From contig JAFEDK010000027.1 in NCBI GenBank assembly GCA_018241665.1, positions 1 through 64,000 of the forward strand: DNA of 64,000 nucleotides, in the 5' to 3' direction. Positions 1-10,801 of this stretch are shown here, in pieces. This DNA comes from Pseudomonadota bacterium (GTDB taxonomy: Bacteria > Pseudomonadota > Gammaproteobacteria > Burkholderiales > Rhodocyclaceae). The number at the start of each line of letters is the position of its first letter. Positions within the stretch are counted from its first letter, which is position 1. The translations under genes were made by a program, and so were the position numbers. The notes below the pieces were generated by a model, which saw nothing but the letters and a program-made list of their open reading frames with translations, had not been told where the DNA came from and did not search any database.

Positions 1-31
1 AACACTATTCTGAAAAATAATTCTGGATGTC

Positions 32-1444
32 TCAACCAGCACGCGGGTCAAAAGCATCCCTGACACTGTCGGCAAACAAATTGGCGGCAAGAACCATCAC
101 GAACATAAAACAGAACGCTGCAACCAGACTCCACCAAACCATCGGCTCTCTCGCCAACTCCATTCTCGCTGCATTGATCATCGTGCCGAAACTAACGGTG
201 CCTGGATCAACCCCGATCCCCACATAGGATAGAACCGCCTCAGCCAGCACCAGCGCAGAGAAGTCCATCACCAAGGCAATCAACACCAGATGCATTAGAT
301 TTGGCAGAACATGCCGAGCAAGGATGCGCGCAGTGGACACACCAAACGCGCGAGCAGCTTGGACGTATTCGAGTTCGCGCAACTTCAGCGTTTCCCCGCG
401 CAGAAGTCGACACAAACCGGTCCAACTGGTCATTCCCAGAATGATACAGAGCGCCAGCAGGCGTGCGTCAGCCCTCTCGGCCGCGGTACCGAACCAATGG
501 GGGTGAGAATCGATCACGACCTGCATCATTAGCACGGCAGCCGCAATCAACAGGACACCCGGAATGGAATTGAGGACCGTATAAACATACTGGATTACGT
601 CATCAACCCAGCCGCCCACGTAGCCCGCAACGATGCCGAGCGCCACAGCCAATGGCAAGGTCACTAACGTGGTTAGGGTGCCAATCACGAGCGCGGTACG
701 AATGCTCTTGAGGGTCAGATAAAACACGTCCTGTCCAACCTTGTCAGTGCCGAACACATGATATTCAGTCGCGAGAGCAAGCAGCGGTCCCATGAACAGA
801 CATACCCCTCCCAGACTTACCAGTACGGCACGCCACGCCAACCCTCCCCTGCCGCGCCAGATCGCTCGCCACGCCGCCCCCAAGGGCACTTTTCGCGAGA
901 CTGCCACCCACTTCACGAGCACGAGCGCCAGCACGCCCCAGCACGTGACCGCTACAGCCAAGCCGATACCAAGACGCCCAAGCACATCGCCAGCATGATC
1001 ATCTGCCGGATACTGTAGATCGGCGCCGCCATAGCGCAAACGAGGAAACTCCCGTCGTTGCGCACCGTCAGCACCCTCGACCGTCTCCTTTGAAAACAAC
1101 TGGTACGCCAGCGGCGAAGAGTAAGTCTTTTCGGTTTTGGCTCGGAGCGGATCGGCGAGCACATCAAGCAGACTCACAACCTCTGTCGATAACTGCCGCT
1201 TCGCATCAACACCGGAGCGCGCATCAAGCCACGATCGGTAATGCAGGCTATCGAGTACACCAACCAGAAGAAACAGCATCAGAACGGTCAGCGCAGCCAT
1301 TCCAATATGGCTTTCACCAACCCTTCGCCACGCCACTCGTAAAGGCTCGCTCCCCCTCGCCCGTACGACGGCAAGCGCAATGCATGCGAGCAATCCAAAG
1401 AGCAGCATATCCGTCCATAGAACCACCGGCTGAATGCCCATCAT
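32..1444 (-). CDS. Peptide-type ABC transporter permease (DppC/YejE-like), long form
   Basis: Inner-membrane permease of a binding-protein-dependent importer for peptides or similar solutes. The C-terminal half is a standard BPD transport domain: a HVFGTDKVGQD entry segment (about residues 232-242), several membrane helices, and an EAA-type loop near residues 360-390 (EYVQAARAFGVS) that would contact the ATPase. The N-terminal half is unusual: two or three extra helices and a roughly 100-residue hydrophilic stretch make 470 residues, against about 300-340 for typical DppC/YejE proteins. The start overlaps the stop of the upstream permease by 4 bases (ATGA), so the two are translationally coupled. 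The ATPase gene would lie beyond the left edge. Substrate unknown. Confidence 0.85.
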   Translation of the reverse strand: MMGIQPVVLWTDMLLFGLLACIALAVVRARGSEPLRVAWRRVGESHIGMAALTVLMLFLLVGVLDSLHYRSWLDARSGVDAKRQLSTEVVSLLDVLADPLRAKTEKTYSSPLAYQLFSKETVEGADGAQRREFPRLRYGGADLQYPADDHAGDVLGRLGIGLAVAVTCWGVLALVLVKWVAVSRKVPLGAAWRAIWRGRGGLAWRAVLVSLGGVCLFMGPLLALATEYHVFGTDKVGQDVFYLTLKSIRTALVIGTLTTLVTLPLAVALGIVAGYVGGWVDDVIQYVYTVLNSIPGVLLIAAAVLMMQVVIDSHPHWFGTAAERADARLLALCIILGMTSWTGLCRLLRGETLKLRELEYVQAARAFGVSTARILARHVLPNLMHLVLIALVMDFSALVLAEAVLSYVGIGVDPGTVSFGTMINAARMELAREPMVWWSLVAAFCFMFVMVLAANLFADSVRDAFDPRAG

Positions 1445-2418
1445 TCGAGCCTCACCCGCGGATCAACCAACGTGTAGGACAAGTCGGTCAGCAACAAGCC
1501 AGCGATATAAAGCATGGCCCCGATGAAAACCATCGCCCGAACGACCAGAAAATCCTGCGCATTGATCGCGTCGATCGTATAGCTTCCCAACCCGGGAATT
1601 CCAAAAAAGGATTCCGTCAAGAGGCTTCCCATGAAGAGGGAAGGAATCACCACCACTACACCCGTCAAGATCGGGATCATCCCATTCTTAAGGACGTGCC
1701 TGAACAATGCCTGCAATTCCGACAATCCTTTTGCACGCGCAGTCCTCACATAATCCTTACCGGCCTCTTCCATGAATATCGTGCGATACCACCGCGAACT
1801 CGCGCCAATCCCAGCTACGACCCCGATCAGTACCGGCAGGACGAGAAAGCGCGACACATCAGCCCCAGCTCCGTAGCCCGAGATGGGGACCAGGTGCCAG
1901 ACCTTGGAAACCAGCCACTGCCCGCCAATGATGTAGAACAGACCGGAAATGGACATCATCCCGACACACAGCACGCCTCCCCATAAGTCGAGATAGGAAG
2001 CGCGAAAAAAAACCAGCAACAATGCAAAGGCCACGGTGACAAACAGCCCCAGTGCGAAAGTCGGAAGCGCAATCGCCAGGGATGGCCCCATGCGACTGAC
2101 GATTTCAGTGGCGATAGCCCTGCCATCGTCCGCCCGGCCGAAGTCGAAAACGAACATCCGCAAGGATTTTTCGAAGAAAACAGTCTCTGTGAACGCCCCG
2201 ACGCCACGCTCCTCGGCATTGACGAACAGGGGCTTGTCGTACCCCCTTTCGGCCTTCCACCGCTCAATGGCCTCAGGTGTCACGCGTTTGACACCCAACT
2301 GCATACGCGCCATGTCATCGGGAGTATTGACCACGAAGAACAGGGCGAATGTGAGCAGATTGACGCCCACGAGGATGAGCGGCGCATAAAGCAGCCGACG
2401 TGCAATATAAGCAAGCAT
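1441..2418 (-). CDS. Peptide-type ABC transporter permease (DppB/YejB-like)
   Basis: First permease of the pair. It has 325 residues, starting with the amphipathic MLAYIARRLLY segment and first helix typical of DppB/OppB/YejB proteins. A periplasmic domain follows (about residues 30-110), then five further helices. The EAA loop reads KDYVRTARAKGLS near residues 220-232, followed by a conserved FGIPGLG motif near residue 270. Family knowledge: it forms a heterodimer with the DppC-type partner encoded directly downstream. The substrate could be dipeptides, oligopeptides or microcin-C-like compounds. The family call is firm, the substrate is not. Confidence 0.87.
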   Translation of the reverse strand: MLAYIARRLLYAPLILVGVNLLTFALFFVVNTPDDMARMQLGVKRVTPEAIERWKAERGYDKPLFVNAEERGVGAFTETVFFEKSLRMFVFDFGRADDGRAIATEIVSRMGPSLAIALPTFALGLFVTVAFALLLVFFRASYLDLWGGVLCVGMMSISGLFYIIGGQWLVSKVWHLVPISGYGAGADVSRFLVLPVLIGVVAGIGASSRWYRTIFMEEAGKDYVRTARAKGLSELQALFRHVLKNGMIPILTGVVVVIPSLFMGSLLTESFFGIPGLGSYTIDAINAQDFLVVRAMVFIGAMLYIAGLLLTDLSYTLVDPRVRLE

Positions 2419-2495
2419 AGGGCGCCTATCCTACATGGACGCAGCCCAAGGGCGGAATCCCTTCGCCCCAACCTCCCGCCCGCACGCGCCCTCCT

Positions 2496-3356
2496 TCACC
2501 GTTTCGACACCCCACCGATCAAGCCCCGTACAGCCTCCTGAAGATCGGCGGGCAGCACTACGACGCGCGCGCTCTCCGACGATCCCATGCGTTCGAGCGA
2601 GGCAATGTATTTCTCTCCGAGCAGGAAGAGCATCGGAGCGCTTTCCGTGCCGACCGCCGCGCTCACGCGCCGAATCGCCTCGGCCGACGCCTCGGCAAGC
2701 ATCACCTGAGCATTGGCATCCCGCTTGGACGCCTCCAGGCGTGCCTCAGCCTCGAGAATTGCCGCCTGCTTCGCCCCTTCGGCACGGGTAACCAAAGCCT
2801 TTCGCTCCCGTTCCGCCGAGGCTTGCTGCTCCATGGCCTTCTGCATGGAAGGGGACGGCTTGATGTCCTGAATCTCCACCGACTTGACGGTCAGCCCCCA
2901 GTCAACGGCCTCGTCGGCGATGCTCTCCCGCAACCTAGCCTTGATCTTGTCGCGGCTGGACAAGGCCTCATCGAGCTCCATCTCGCCAATGATCGACCTC
3001 AAGGTTGTCATGATCATGTTGCGGATCGCCTCGGAGAAATCGGTGACGCCATAAACGGCCTTCACTGGATCCGTCACCTTCAGAAAGGCAATGGCATTGG
3101 TGAGGATCACCGCATTGTCGCGGGTAATGACCTCCTGCTCCTGCACATCCAGGATGATGTCCTTGGTGACAAGCTTATAAGCGACCTGATCGAGATACGG
3201 AATGATGATGTTGAGACCGGGCTTCAAGGTGCCAAAGTATTTGCCAAGGCGCTCCACGATCCATTCCTCGCCTTGGGGCACGATACGCACCCCCTTCGCG
3301 ATCGTCACGACGACAAAAACAAGTACTGCCAGCACCACGATAAATCCAGCGCTCAT
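2496..3356 (-). CDS. qmcA: Stomatin/prohibitin-like SPFH protein (QmcA family)
   Basis: Membrane-anchored SPFH protein of 286 residues. One N-terminal hydrophobic helix (about residues 4-20) precedes the band-7 domain, which opens with VPQGEEWIVERLGKY. A long Ala/Glu/Arg-rich helical segment follows (about residues 180-235) that should form the coiled-coil oligomerisation arm. Proteins of this family form large ring-like microdomain scaffolds in the inner membrane and are linked to FtsH-type proteolysis and membrane quality control. A GGAGGAG ribosome site lies six bases before the ATG. It follows the nfeD-like gene by 15 bases, and this stomatin/NfeD pairing is a conserved arrangement. Confidence 0.9.
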   Translation of the reverse strand: MSAGFIVVLAVLVFVVVTIAKGVRIVPQGEEWIVERLGKYFGTLKPGLNIIIPYLDQVAYKLVTKDIILDVQEQEVITRDNAVILTNAIAFLKVTDPVKAVYGVTDFSEAIRNMIMTTLRSIIGEMELDEALSSRDKIKARLRESIADEAVDWGLTVKSVEIQDIKPSPSMQKAMEQQASAERERKALVTRAEGAKQAAILEAEARLEASKRDANAQVMLAEASAEAIRRVSAAVGTESAPMLFLLGEKYIASLERMGSSESARVVVLPADLQEAVRGLIGGVSKR

Positions 3357-3371
3357 CGTCCGCTCCTCCGG

Positions 3372-3821
3372 TTAGGTTCGACTCTTTTCCACTTTGAGAA
3401 AACTACCCTCTACCGCCACGACCCGCACGCGCTCCCCAGCCACCACCGGCTCATCAACCACGCACTCCCATTCCTCGGAGCCCAGCAGCGGCTTCTGAAA
3501 GCGAACCTTTCCGCGCTCAAAAGGAGCGCCAGCCCTGGAGACCAAACCAATCTCCCCGATCACGTCACCATCCGACTGCCCGATCCGCGTCCGGTAATCA
3601 CTGCGCTTGAAGACACGGAACCACAGCCCAACCATCGCCAGGGATGCGAGGATCCACAGTGAAACCTGCGCCGTCATACCGATACCGGGCAGCAGAAGCA
3701 GGGATAAGCCCACCAGCAATGCCCCGAGCCCGAACCAGATCACGAAGAACGCGGGAACAGCTAGTTCGGCGATGACGAGCGCAATGCCCAGGACAATCCA
3801 ATGCCACCATTCGAAGTCCAT
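3372..3821 (-). CDS. NfeD family membrane protein
   Basis: NfeD-type protein of 149 residues. Hydrophobic segments cover about residues 5-70, followed by a C-terminal OB-fold beta-barrel: GDVIGEIGLVSRAGAPF, then a VVAGERVRVVAVEG segment. NfeD proteins partner with SPFH proteins, and the stomatin-like gene directly downstream fits that. The reading frame extends upstream to 3905, but the ATG at 3821 is preceded by GGAGGTGG at ideal spacing, and the protein then begins MDFEWW as is usual for the family. The extra N-terminal residues are therefore not used here. Confidence 0.88.
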   Translation of the reverse strand: MDFEWWHWIVLGIALVIAELAVPAFFVIWFGLGALLVGLSLLLLPGIGMTAQVSLWILASLAMVGLWFRVFKRSDYRTRIGQSDGDVIGEIGLVSRAGAPFERGKVRFQKPLLGSEEWECVVDEPVVAGERVRVVAVEGSFLKVEKSRT

Positions 3822-3915
3822 TCCACCTCCCTGCCCTATCAACGATTGATGCCGCGCATAGCAGGACACTAACAGAGCCTCGGCATCTGCAATCACCCGG
3901 CACAAACTACAGACG

Positions 3916-3942
3916 AAAAAAAGCCGGGTTTCCCCGGCTTCC
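3916..3942 (-). terminator. Rho-independent terminator of ppsA
   Basis: Perfect 8-bp stem (AAGCCGGG / CCCGGCTT) with a TTTC tetraloop. Read on the minus strand it is followed by seven T residues. It lies just past the ppsA stop and before the nfeD-like gene. Confidence 0.85.
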
Positions 3943-3964
3943 TTTCGTCAATAGCGATGACGCA

Positions 3965-6331
<2,367 letters not shown>

Positions 6332-6599
6332 AAAAGGACTCATCCTGGGGAGGTAATGAAGAAAGTAAATCTGGGCGAATCACGTTGTCAGGCCGCATTG
6401 TAAGTCGTTTTGTTGCCCCGCCGCATGCAGGGTTTATCCTAACGACGCCCAAGTCAGGCCAAATGCATAGACAAAACAACGCTCAAGCGAGGGTGTCGTG
6501 CCGGGGCAGGAAGCGGCCCGACGGCCAGAATGGGATAAGATGCAGCCCTGTATCGGCCTCGCCGCCGGCGAACATCTCCCTTTCCCTGTTGGCACGTTC

Positions 6600-7424
6600 A
6601 TGACTCAGACCCGCCCCGTATTCTTCATCTCAGACGGAACAGGCATCACGGCCGAGACCCTTGGCCACAGTCTTCTCGCGCAGTTTCCGGAATCCCGTTT
6701 CCGCAATCACCGCATGCCTTTCATCGACTCCCCGGAGAAGGCCCGCGACTGTGCGCTCAAGATCCACGACGCAGCCATCGAAAGCGGCGCTCGCCCGATC
6801 GTCTTCAATACCCTCGTCGATCCGGAAGCGGTTGCTGCACTGCGCGAAGCCGACGCCCTGTTCCTTGACCTGTTCGAGAAGTTCATCGAGCCCCTGGAGA
6901 ATGAACTCGGACAGCGTTCCACCCATGCGGCCGGACGCTTCCACGGGATTGCCGACAGCCAGGACTACAAGAAACGCATCGAGGCCATCAACTTCACGCT
7001 GGCTCACGACGACGGCGTCTCCAGCGCCGACCTGGCAGAAGCCGACGTGATCCTTGTTGGTGTATCCCGCTCCGGCAAGACGCCAACCAGCCTCTATCTG
7101 GCCATGCAGTTCGGCATCAAGGCGGCCAACTACCCGCTGATCCCCGAGGACTTCGAACGCAACAAGCTCCCCGGCGAACTGGCCCGCTTCCGCCACAAAC
7201 TGTTCGGCCTCACCATCGGCCCCGACCGCCTGTCACAGATCCGTCAGGAACGCCGCCCCAACAGCCGCTATGCATCCCTCGACAACTGTCTGGCGGAGAT
7301 CGAGGCCGCCCAGCGCATGATGAAGCGCGAAAGCATCAAGTGGCTCGACTCCACCACCAAGTCCATCGAAGAAATCTCCACCATCATCCTGCAGGAAGTG
7401 CGCATCGACCCTCTCGCCTACTGA
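6600..7424 (+). CDS. ppsR: PEP synthase regulatory kinase/pyrophosphorylase (DUF299)
   Basis: Bifunctional regulator that inactivates PpsA by ADP-dependent Thr phosphorylation and reactivates it by Pi-dependent dephosphorylation. The N-terminal signature [12 protein letters not shown] and the P-loop [11 protein letters not shown] near residue 155 are characteristic. The length (274) matches family members of about 270-280. The frame extends upstream to 6498, but family alignment favours the ATG at 6600 (MTQTRPV). No strong Shine-Dalgarno sequence is visible there. It is divergent from ppsA, its substrate, with about 270 bases of shared promoter region. Confidence 0.93.
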   Translation: MTQTRPVFFISDGTGITAETLGHSLLAQFPESRFRNHRMPFIDSPEKARDCALKIHDAAIESGARPIVFNTLVDPEAVAALREADALFLDLFEKFIEPLENELGQRSTHAAGRFHGIADSQDYKKRIEAINFTLAHDDGVSSADLAEADVILVGVSRSGKTPTSLYLAMQFGIKAANYPLIPEDFERNKLPGELARFRHKLFGLTIGPDRLSQIRQERRPNSRYASLDNCLAEIEAAQRMMKRESIKWLDSTTKSIEEISTIILQEVRIDPLAY

Positions 7425-7481
7425 AGCGGGAATCCGGCCCCGATACCACTGTCCAATTCATAACCTTACGGAGAGCCCCCG

Positions 7482-8651
7482 ATGAAACGTAATCGACTCG
7501 GGCGCCGCGGCGGCCTGCCGCGCGACGCCGAACAACTGCTGTGGCTCGCCAACGGACTGGCCGACTCGAGCAGCCGCGCCGAAGACCATTTCTGGGATCT
7601 GCGCCTGGCCGCGGCGGTCGATCATCTGTTGAGCGCCGAGGACGAGGAGACGCTCACGACCGCTCTCGACCACCTCAGCACGGCCAGCGTCCATGCCTAT
7701 GACGAGCTCGCCGACATGATCGAATCGCGGGCCGAAGGTGCGTTGAAGTCCAACGACCAGCAGGACGTGCTGCTGATCGCCGTACCGGTGATGGCCTGGT
7801 CCCGCTACCGCATCCCTGCCTCACCGATCACCGCGGCGGTCATGGCCAACCTGCGCGTACAACTCAAGGCCCACGTGCTCGCCAACGGCGTCAAGCTGGC
7901 CCTCGCCGACTTCCTGTTCAGCCCCGACCAGCTGCCGCAGGGCTATTGCGCCACCGCCGACCTGGCTACCCACATTGGCCACGCCGCGGAGAAGGACAGC
8001 GACCTGCACATCAAGACCGACAACCTGCCGGAAACAGCCCAGTTCCTGTCGGACAACCGCTACCTGCTCGGCGCGGTCATCGTCCCGAAGGGGGCCCCGA
8101 TCTTCCGCTGGCAGGAAGAAGACTGCACCCGTGACCAGGCACTCGAACAATGGCGCGCCCAGGGTGGCGCCTGCATCGCACCGCTGCTCACCGGCTGCGC
8201 CTTCGAGGTCGTGCTGCCGGACGCCTACTTCGCCGCCAGCCGCGAGGCGGACAAGATGTCCCGGCCCTACTCCATTCAGGCTTCCGTGGCCTTCCTGAGC
8301 ACCACGTTGGATGCGCCGGCAGCCAACCTGCGGGCCGTCGTGGCGCCCTTCTTCGAACGCCAGGTGGAAGAGTTCCGCATCGGCTTCACCCTGCGCGGCC
8401 AGAACGACGTGGTGCACGGCGTGGTCTGGCCGCTGCTCGGTGCCGAGGACGAAAGCGTCGAGACCCTCGGCCAGATCGAAACGACCCTGCGCGCCTGCGG
8501 CATCACCGACATCCTGACCCTCGACAACGAATTCCCGATGGAATATTGCGATGACTGCGGTGCCCCCATGTACCCCTCGCCGGAAGGCGAAGCCGTGCAT
8601 GCGGAACTGCCTGAGGAGCAGGCCGAGCAGATGCCCAAGCACCTGCACTGA
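7482..8651 (+). CDS. DUF2863 family protein
   Basis: Cytoplasmic protein of 389 residues, recognised as the DUF2863 family that is common in betaproteobacteria and of unknown function. The start is supported by GGAG eight bases before the ATG, and the basic N-terminus MKRNRLGRRGGLPRD is typical. No signal peptide or membrane segment is seen. Near the C-terminus a CDDCGAPMYPSPEGE segment could bind a metal. It follows ppsR by 57 bases and may share its transcript. No function is proposed. Confidence 0.8.
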   Translation: MKRNRLGRRGGLPRDAEQLLWLANGLADSSSRAEDHFWDLRLAAAVDHLLSAEDEETLTTALDHLSTASVHAYDELADMIESRAEGALKSNDQQDVLLIAVPVMAWSRYRIPASPITAAVMANLRVQLKAHVLANGVKLALADFLFSPDQLPQGYCATADLATHIGHAAEKDSDLHIKTDNLPETAQFLSDNRYLLGAVIVPKGAPIFRWQEEDCTRDQALEQWRAQGGACIAPLLTGCAFEVVLPDAYFAASREADKMSRPYSIQASVAFLSTTLDAPAANLRAVVAPFFERQVEEFRIGFTLRGQNDVVHGVVWPLLGAEDESVETLGQIETTLRACGITDILTLDNEFPMEYCDDCGAPMYPSPEGEAVHAELPEEQAEQMPKHLH

Positions 8652-8662
8652 ACCCAGCCTCG

Positions 8663-8686
8663 ACGGGCGGGAACCTTCCCGCCCGT
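8663..8686 (+). terminator. Inverted repeat, possible terminator
   Basis: Perfect 11-bp inverted repeat ACGGGCGGGAA / TTCCCGCCCGT separated by two bases, between the DUF2863 gene and msrB. There is no clear T tract, so it may only attenuate or mark the transcript end. Confidence 0.45.
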
Positions 8687-8723
8687 TGCCCCCTCCATCC
8701 GGCACCCCCCTCCGGAGACCTCC

Positions 8724-9122
8724 ATGAGCCGCAAGATCGAAAAGACCGACGCCGAATGGCGCACCCAGTTATCCCCCGAGGAATACGTGGTAACCCGCCA
8801 GAAGGGCACCGAGCGCGCCTTCACGGGCCGTTACTGGGACTGCCACGAGCAGGGCAAGTACGTGTGCACCTGCTGTGGCAGCGACCTGTTCTCGTCAGAG
8901 CACAAGTACGACTCCGGCTGCGGCTGGCCGAGCTTCCATACCGCGGCTGCTCCCGAGAACGTCGAGGAGGAGGAGGACCGCAGCCACTTCATGGTCCGCA
9001 CCGAGGTGCTATGCCACAACTGCGGCGCGCACCTGGGGCATGTCTTTGAGGACGGCCCTGCGCCGACCGGCCTGCGTTACTGCATCAATTCCGTCTCGGT
9101 CAAACTCAAGCAGGACGATTGA
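8724..9122 (+). CDS. msrB: Peptide-methionine (R)-S-oxide reductase MsrB
   Basis: Reduces the R-epimer of methionine sulfoxide in proteins, using thioredoxin. The 132-residue protein contains the whole SelR domain. Two CxxC zinc-binding pairs are present (CTCCGSDLF near residue 48 and [12 protein letters not shown] near residue 97), as are the GCGWPSF motif and the resolving/catalytic [11 protein letters not shown] segment with the active Cys near residue 120. GGAG lies six bases before the ATG. It converges with the DUF599 gene, the two stop codons being adjacent at 9122/9123. Confidence 0.95.
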   Translation: MSRKIEKTDAEWRTQLSPEEYVVTRQKGTERAFTGRYWDCHEQGKYVCTCCGSDLFSSEHKYDSGCGWPSFHTAAAPENVEEEEDRSHFMVRTEVLCHNCGAHLGHVFEDGPAPTGLRYCINSVSVKLKQDD

Positions 9123-9812
9123 TCAGGCGCGCATCGCCGAGTAGGTGTGGGACAGGAAGTCCCGGCGGTACAACACCAGCACGATGAAGGTCGTCACCGC
9201 AAAGAAAAGCCAGGGGTGAACGAACCAGAACACGGCGGCGAGGCCGAAATAATAGGCCCGGATGCCGCGGTTGAATTCGTCCCCGGCCAGGGAATTCACC
9301 TTGGCGAAACGCTGTACGTCCTCTTCCGTGCCCTCCCCCGGCGGCGGCGCGGCACCGATCAGGATGGATAGCATGTTGAACTGCCGCAACGACCAGGTGA
9401 ACTTGAAGTAGGCCACTACGAAAACCATCAGCAGCAACAGCAGCTTCACCTCCCACACTTCGCGTGACACATGCCGGGCGAACGGGAGATCGGAAGCCGC
9501 ATCGATCAGCTTGTCCATCGTGCCGAGCAGCGCCAGCAGACCAGCAATCACGTAGATCGTGGTGTTGGCATAGAAGGACACGTTCTGCATCAGGTTGCCG
9601 ACCAGCCCCGAATCTGCCACGCGGACCTCACGGCGCAGCATCTGCCGCCCCCACTCCAGCCGGAACGCGTGGCTTGCCCCCATCAGGCCGCGCATCGTGC
9701 CGCCAGGGCCGTGCTCAACCAGCCAACCATAGCCGGTCCAGCAGAAGATGAACCAGCTCACAGCCACCCAATCCACGGCGCTGAAGGCCGTCAGCCACAC
9801 TCCCTGCATCAC
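9123..9812 (-). CDS. DUF599 family integral membrane protein
   Basis: Inner-membrane protein of 229 residues with about four hydrophobic helices, near residues 8-28, 75-95, 118-138 and 190-215. The N-terminal FSAVDWVAVSWFIFCWTGY region and the central FKFTWSLRQFNMLSILIGAAP segment are recognisable DUF599 features; the family has no known function. The start overlaps the stop of the upstream alpha/beta hydrolase gene by four bases, so the two are probably coupled. Confidence 0.8.
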   Translation of the reverse strand: MMQGVWLTAFSAVDWVAVSWFIFCWTGYGWLVEHGPGGTMRGLMGASHAFRLEWGRQMLRREVRVADSGLVGNLMQNVSFYANTTIYVIAGLLALLGTMDKLIDAASDLPFARHVSREVWEVKLLLLLMVFVVAYFKFTWSLRQFNMLSILIGAAPPPGEGTEEDVQRFAKVNSLAGDEFNRGIRAYYFGLAAVFWFVHPWLFFAVTTFIVLVLYRRDFLSHTYSAMRA

Positions 9813-10735
9813 GCCTCCAGCAGGAAATCACGGATTGGCGCGATCTGGGCCGGATCCATCAGCGTTGGCGCATGTCCCACGTCCGGAATCTCGACGACCC
9901 GCGCCCGCGGACCACGGGCCTCCATCTGGCGCGCCGTATCGGGCAGCAGCAGGTCGGAATCCGCCCCCCGCAGGACCAGCGTAGGGCAGCCGATCGCCTC
10001 GTAGATCGGCCACAGGTCCACGTCGGCCATGTGCGGATCGCGAAAGGCATCACCGATCGCCGGGTCGTAGCGCATGACCCAGCCCCCGTCCACCGGCTTG
10101 ATGGACGGCTCGGTGAGATGCCGCCACTGGGCATCGGAGAGATGCCCAAAGGGAGCGCTGACCGCCCGGATATAGGCCTCCGCCGCGTCATAGCTGGGGA
10201 AAACCGGCGCCTGCCCGACGTACTGCCCGATCCTGACCAGCGACTCGCCCGGCAGCACCGGCCCGACGTCGTTCAACACCAGGCGCCGGATCGGGGTGTC
10301 AGGCAGACTTGCCAGCACCATGCCGATCAGCCCGCCCATGGAGGTCCCGAGCCAATGCACCGTCTCCACATCCAGGCGGGCGATCAGGGTCACCATATCT
10401 GCCACGTAGGTCGGCAACTGGTAGTCAGCCTTCACTGCCAGCCAGCTGCTGCGGCCGCGCCCGACCACGTCCGGACAGACGACCCGGTAATGGGATGCCA
10501 GCGCACGGGCCATGTCGTCGAAGTCCCGACCATTGCGGGTCAGCCCATGCACACACACCAGAACCCGGGGATTGTCCGGATCGCCCCACTCCGTGTAAGC
10601 CATCCGGTGCAGTCCGTGGGGACTGGCGCACTGCACGCTACGACTGCGGGGCTCGACGGTAGATGCGGCAGCAGGATCGGAAGGCGCGACCTGCAACGGG
10701 GCAAACAGGTGGCGATAAGGCGTAAGGATGCTCAT
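9809..10735 (-). CDS. Alpha/beta hydrolase
   Basis: Serine hydrolase of about 308 residues. The nucleophile elbow GTSMGG lies near residue 135, the oxyanion strand is VLVCVHGLTRNG near residue 60, and the C-terminal catalytic His is in DVGHAPTLMDP near residue 292. An acid is likely in the LRGADSDLLLPD segment. No signal peptide is visible, so it is probably cytoplasmic. The longer frame begins at 10798, but the ATG at 10735 (MSILTPYRHLF) is the family-like start. Its substrate cannot be deduced. It is coupled to the downstream DUF599 gene. Confidence 0.85.
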   Translation of the reverse strand: MSILTPYRHLFAPLQVAPSDPAAASTVEPRSRSVQCASPHGLHRMAYTEWGDPDNPRVLVCVHGLTRNGRDFDDMARALASHYRVVCPDVVGRGRSSWLAVKADYQLPTYVADMVTLIARLDVETVHWLGTSMGGLIGMVLASLPDTPIRRLVLNDVGPVLPGESLVRIGQYVGQAPVFPSYDAAEAYIRAVSAPFGHLSDAQWRHLTEPSIKPVDGGWVMRYDPAIGDAFRDPHMADVDLWPIYEAIGCPTLVLRGADSDLLLPDTARQMEARGPRARVVEIPDVGHAPTLMDPAQIAPIRDFLLEA

Positions 10736-10801
10736 GGGAAACCCGCTTGGCTCACTGACTGGAATGGCCCAAGGATAGCATCCAGCGCCGGCCCCCACCC
10801 C

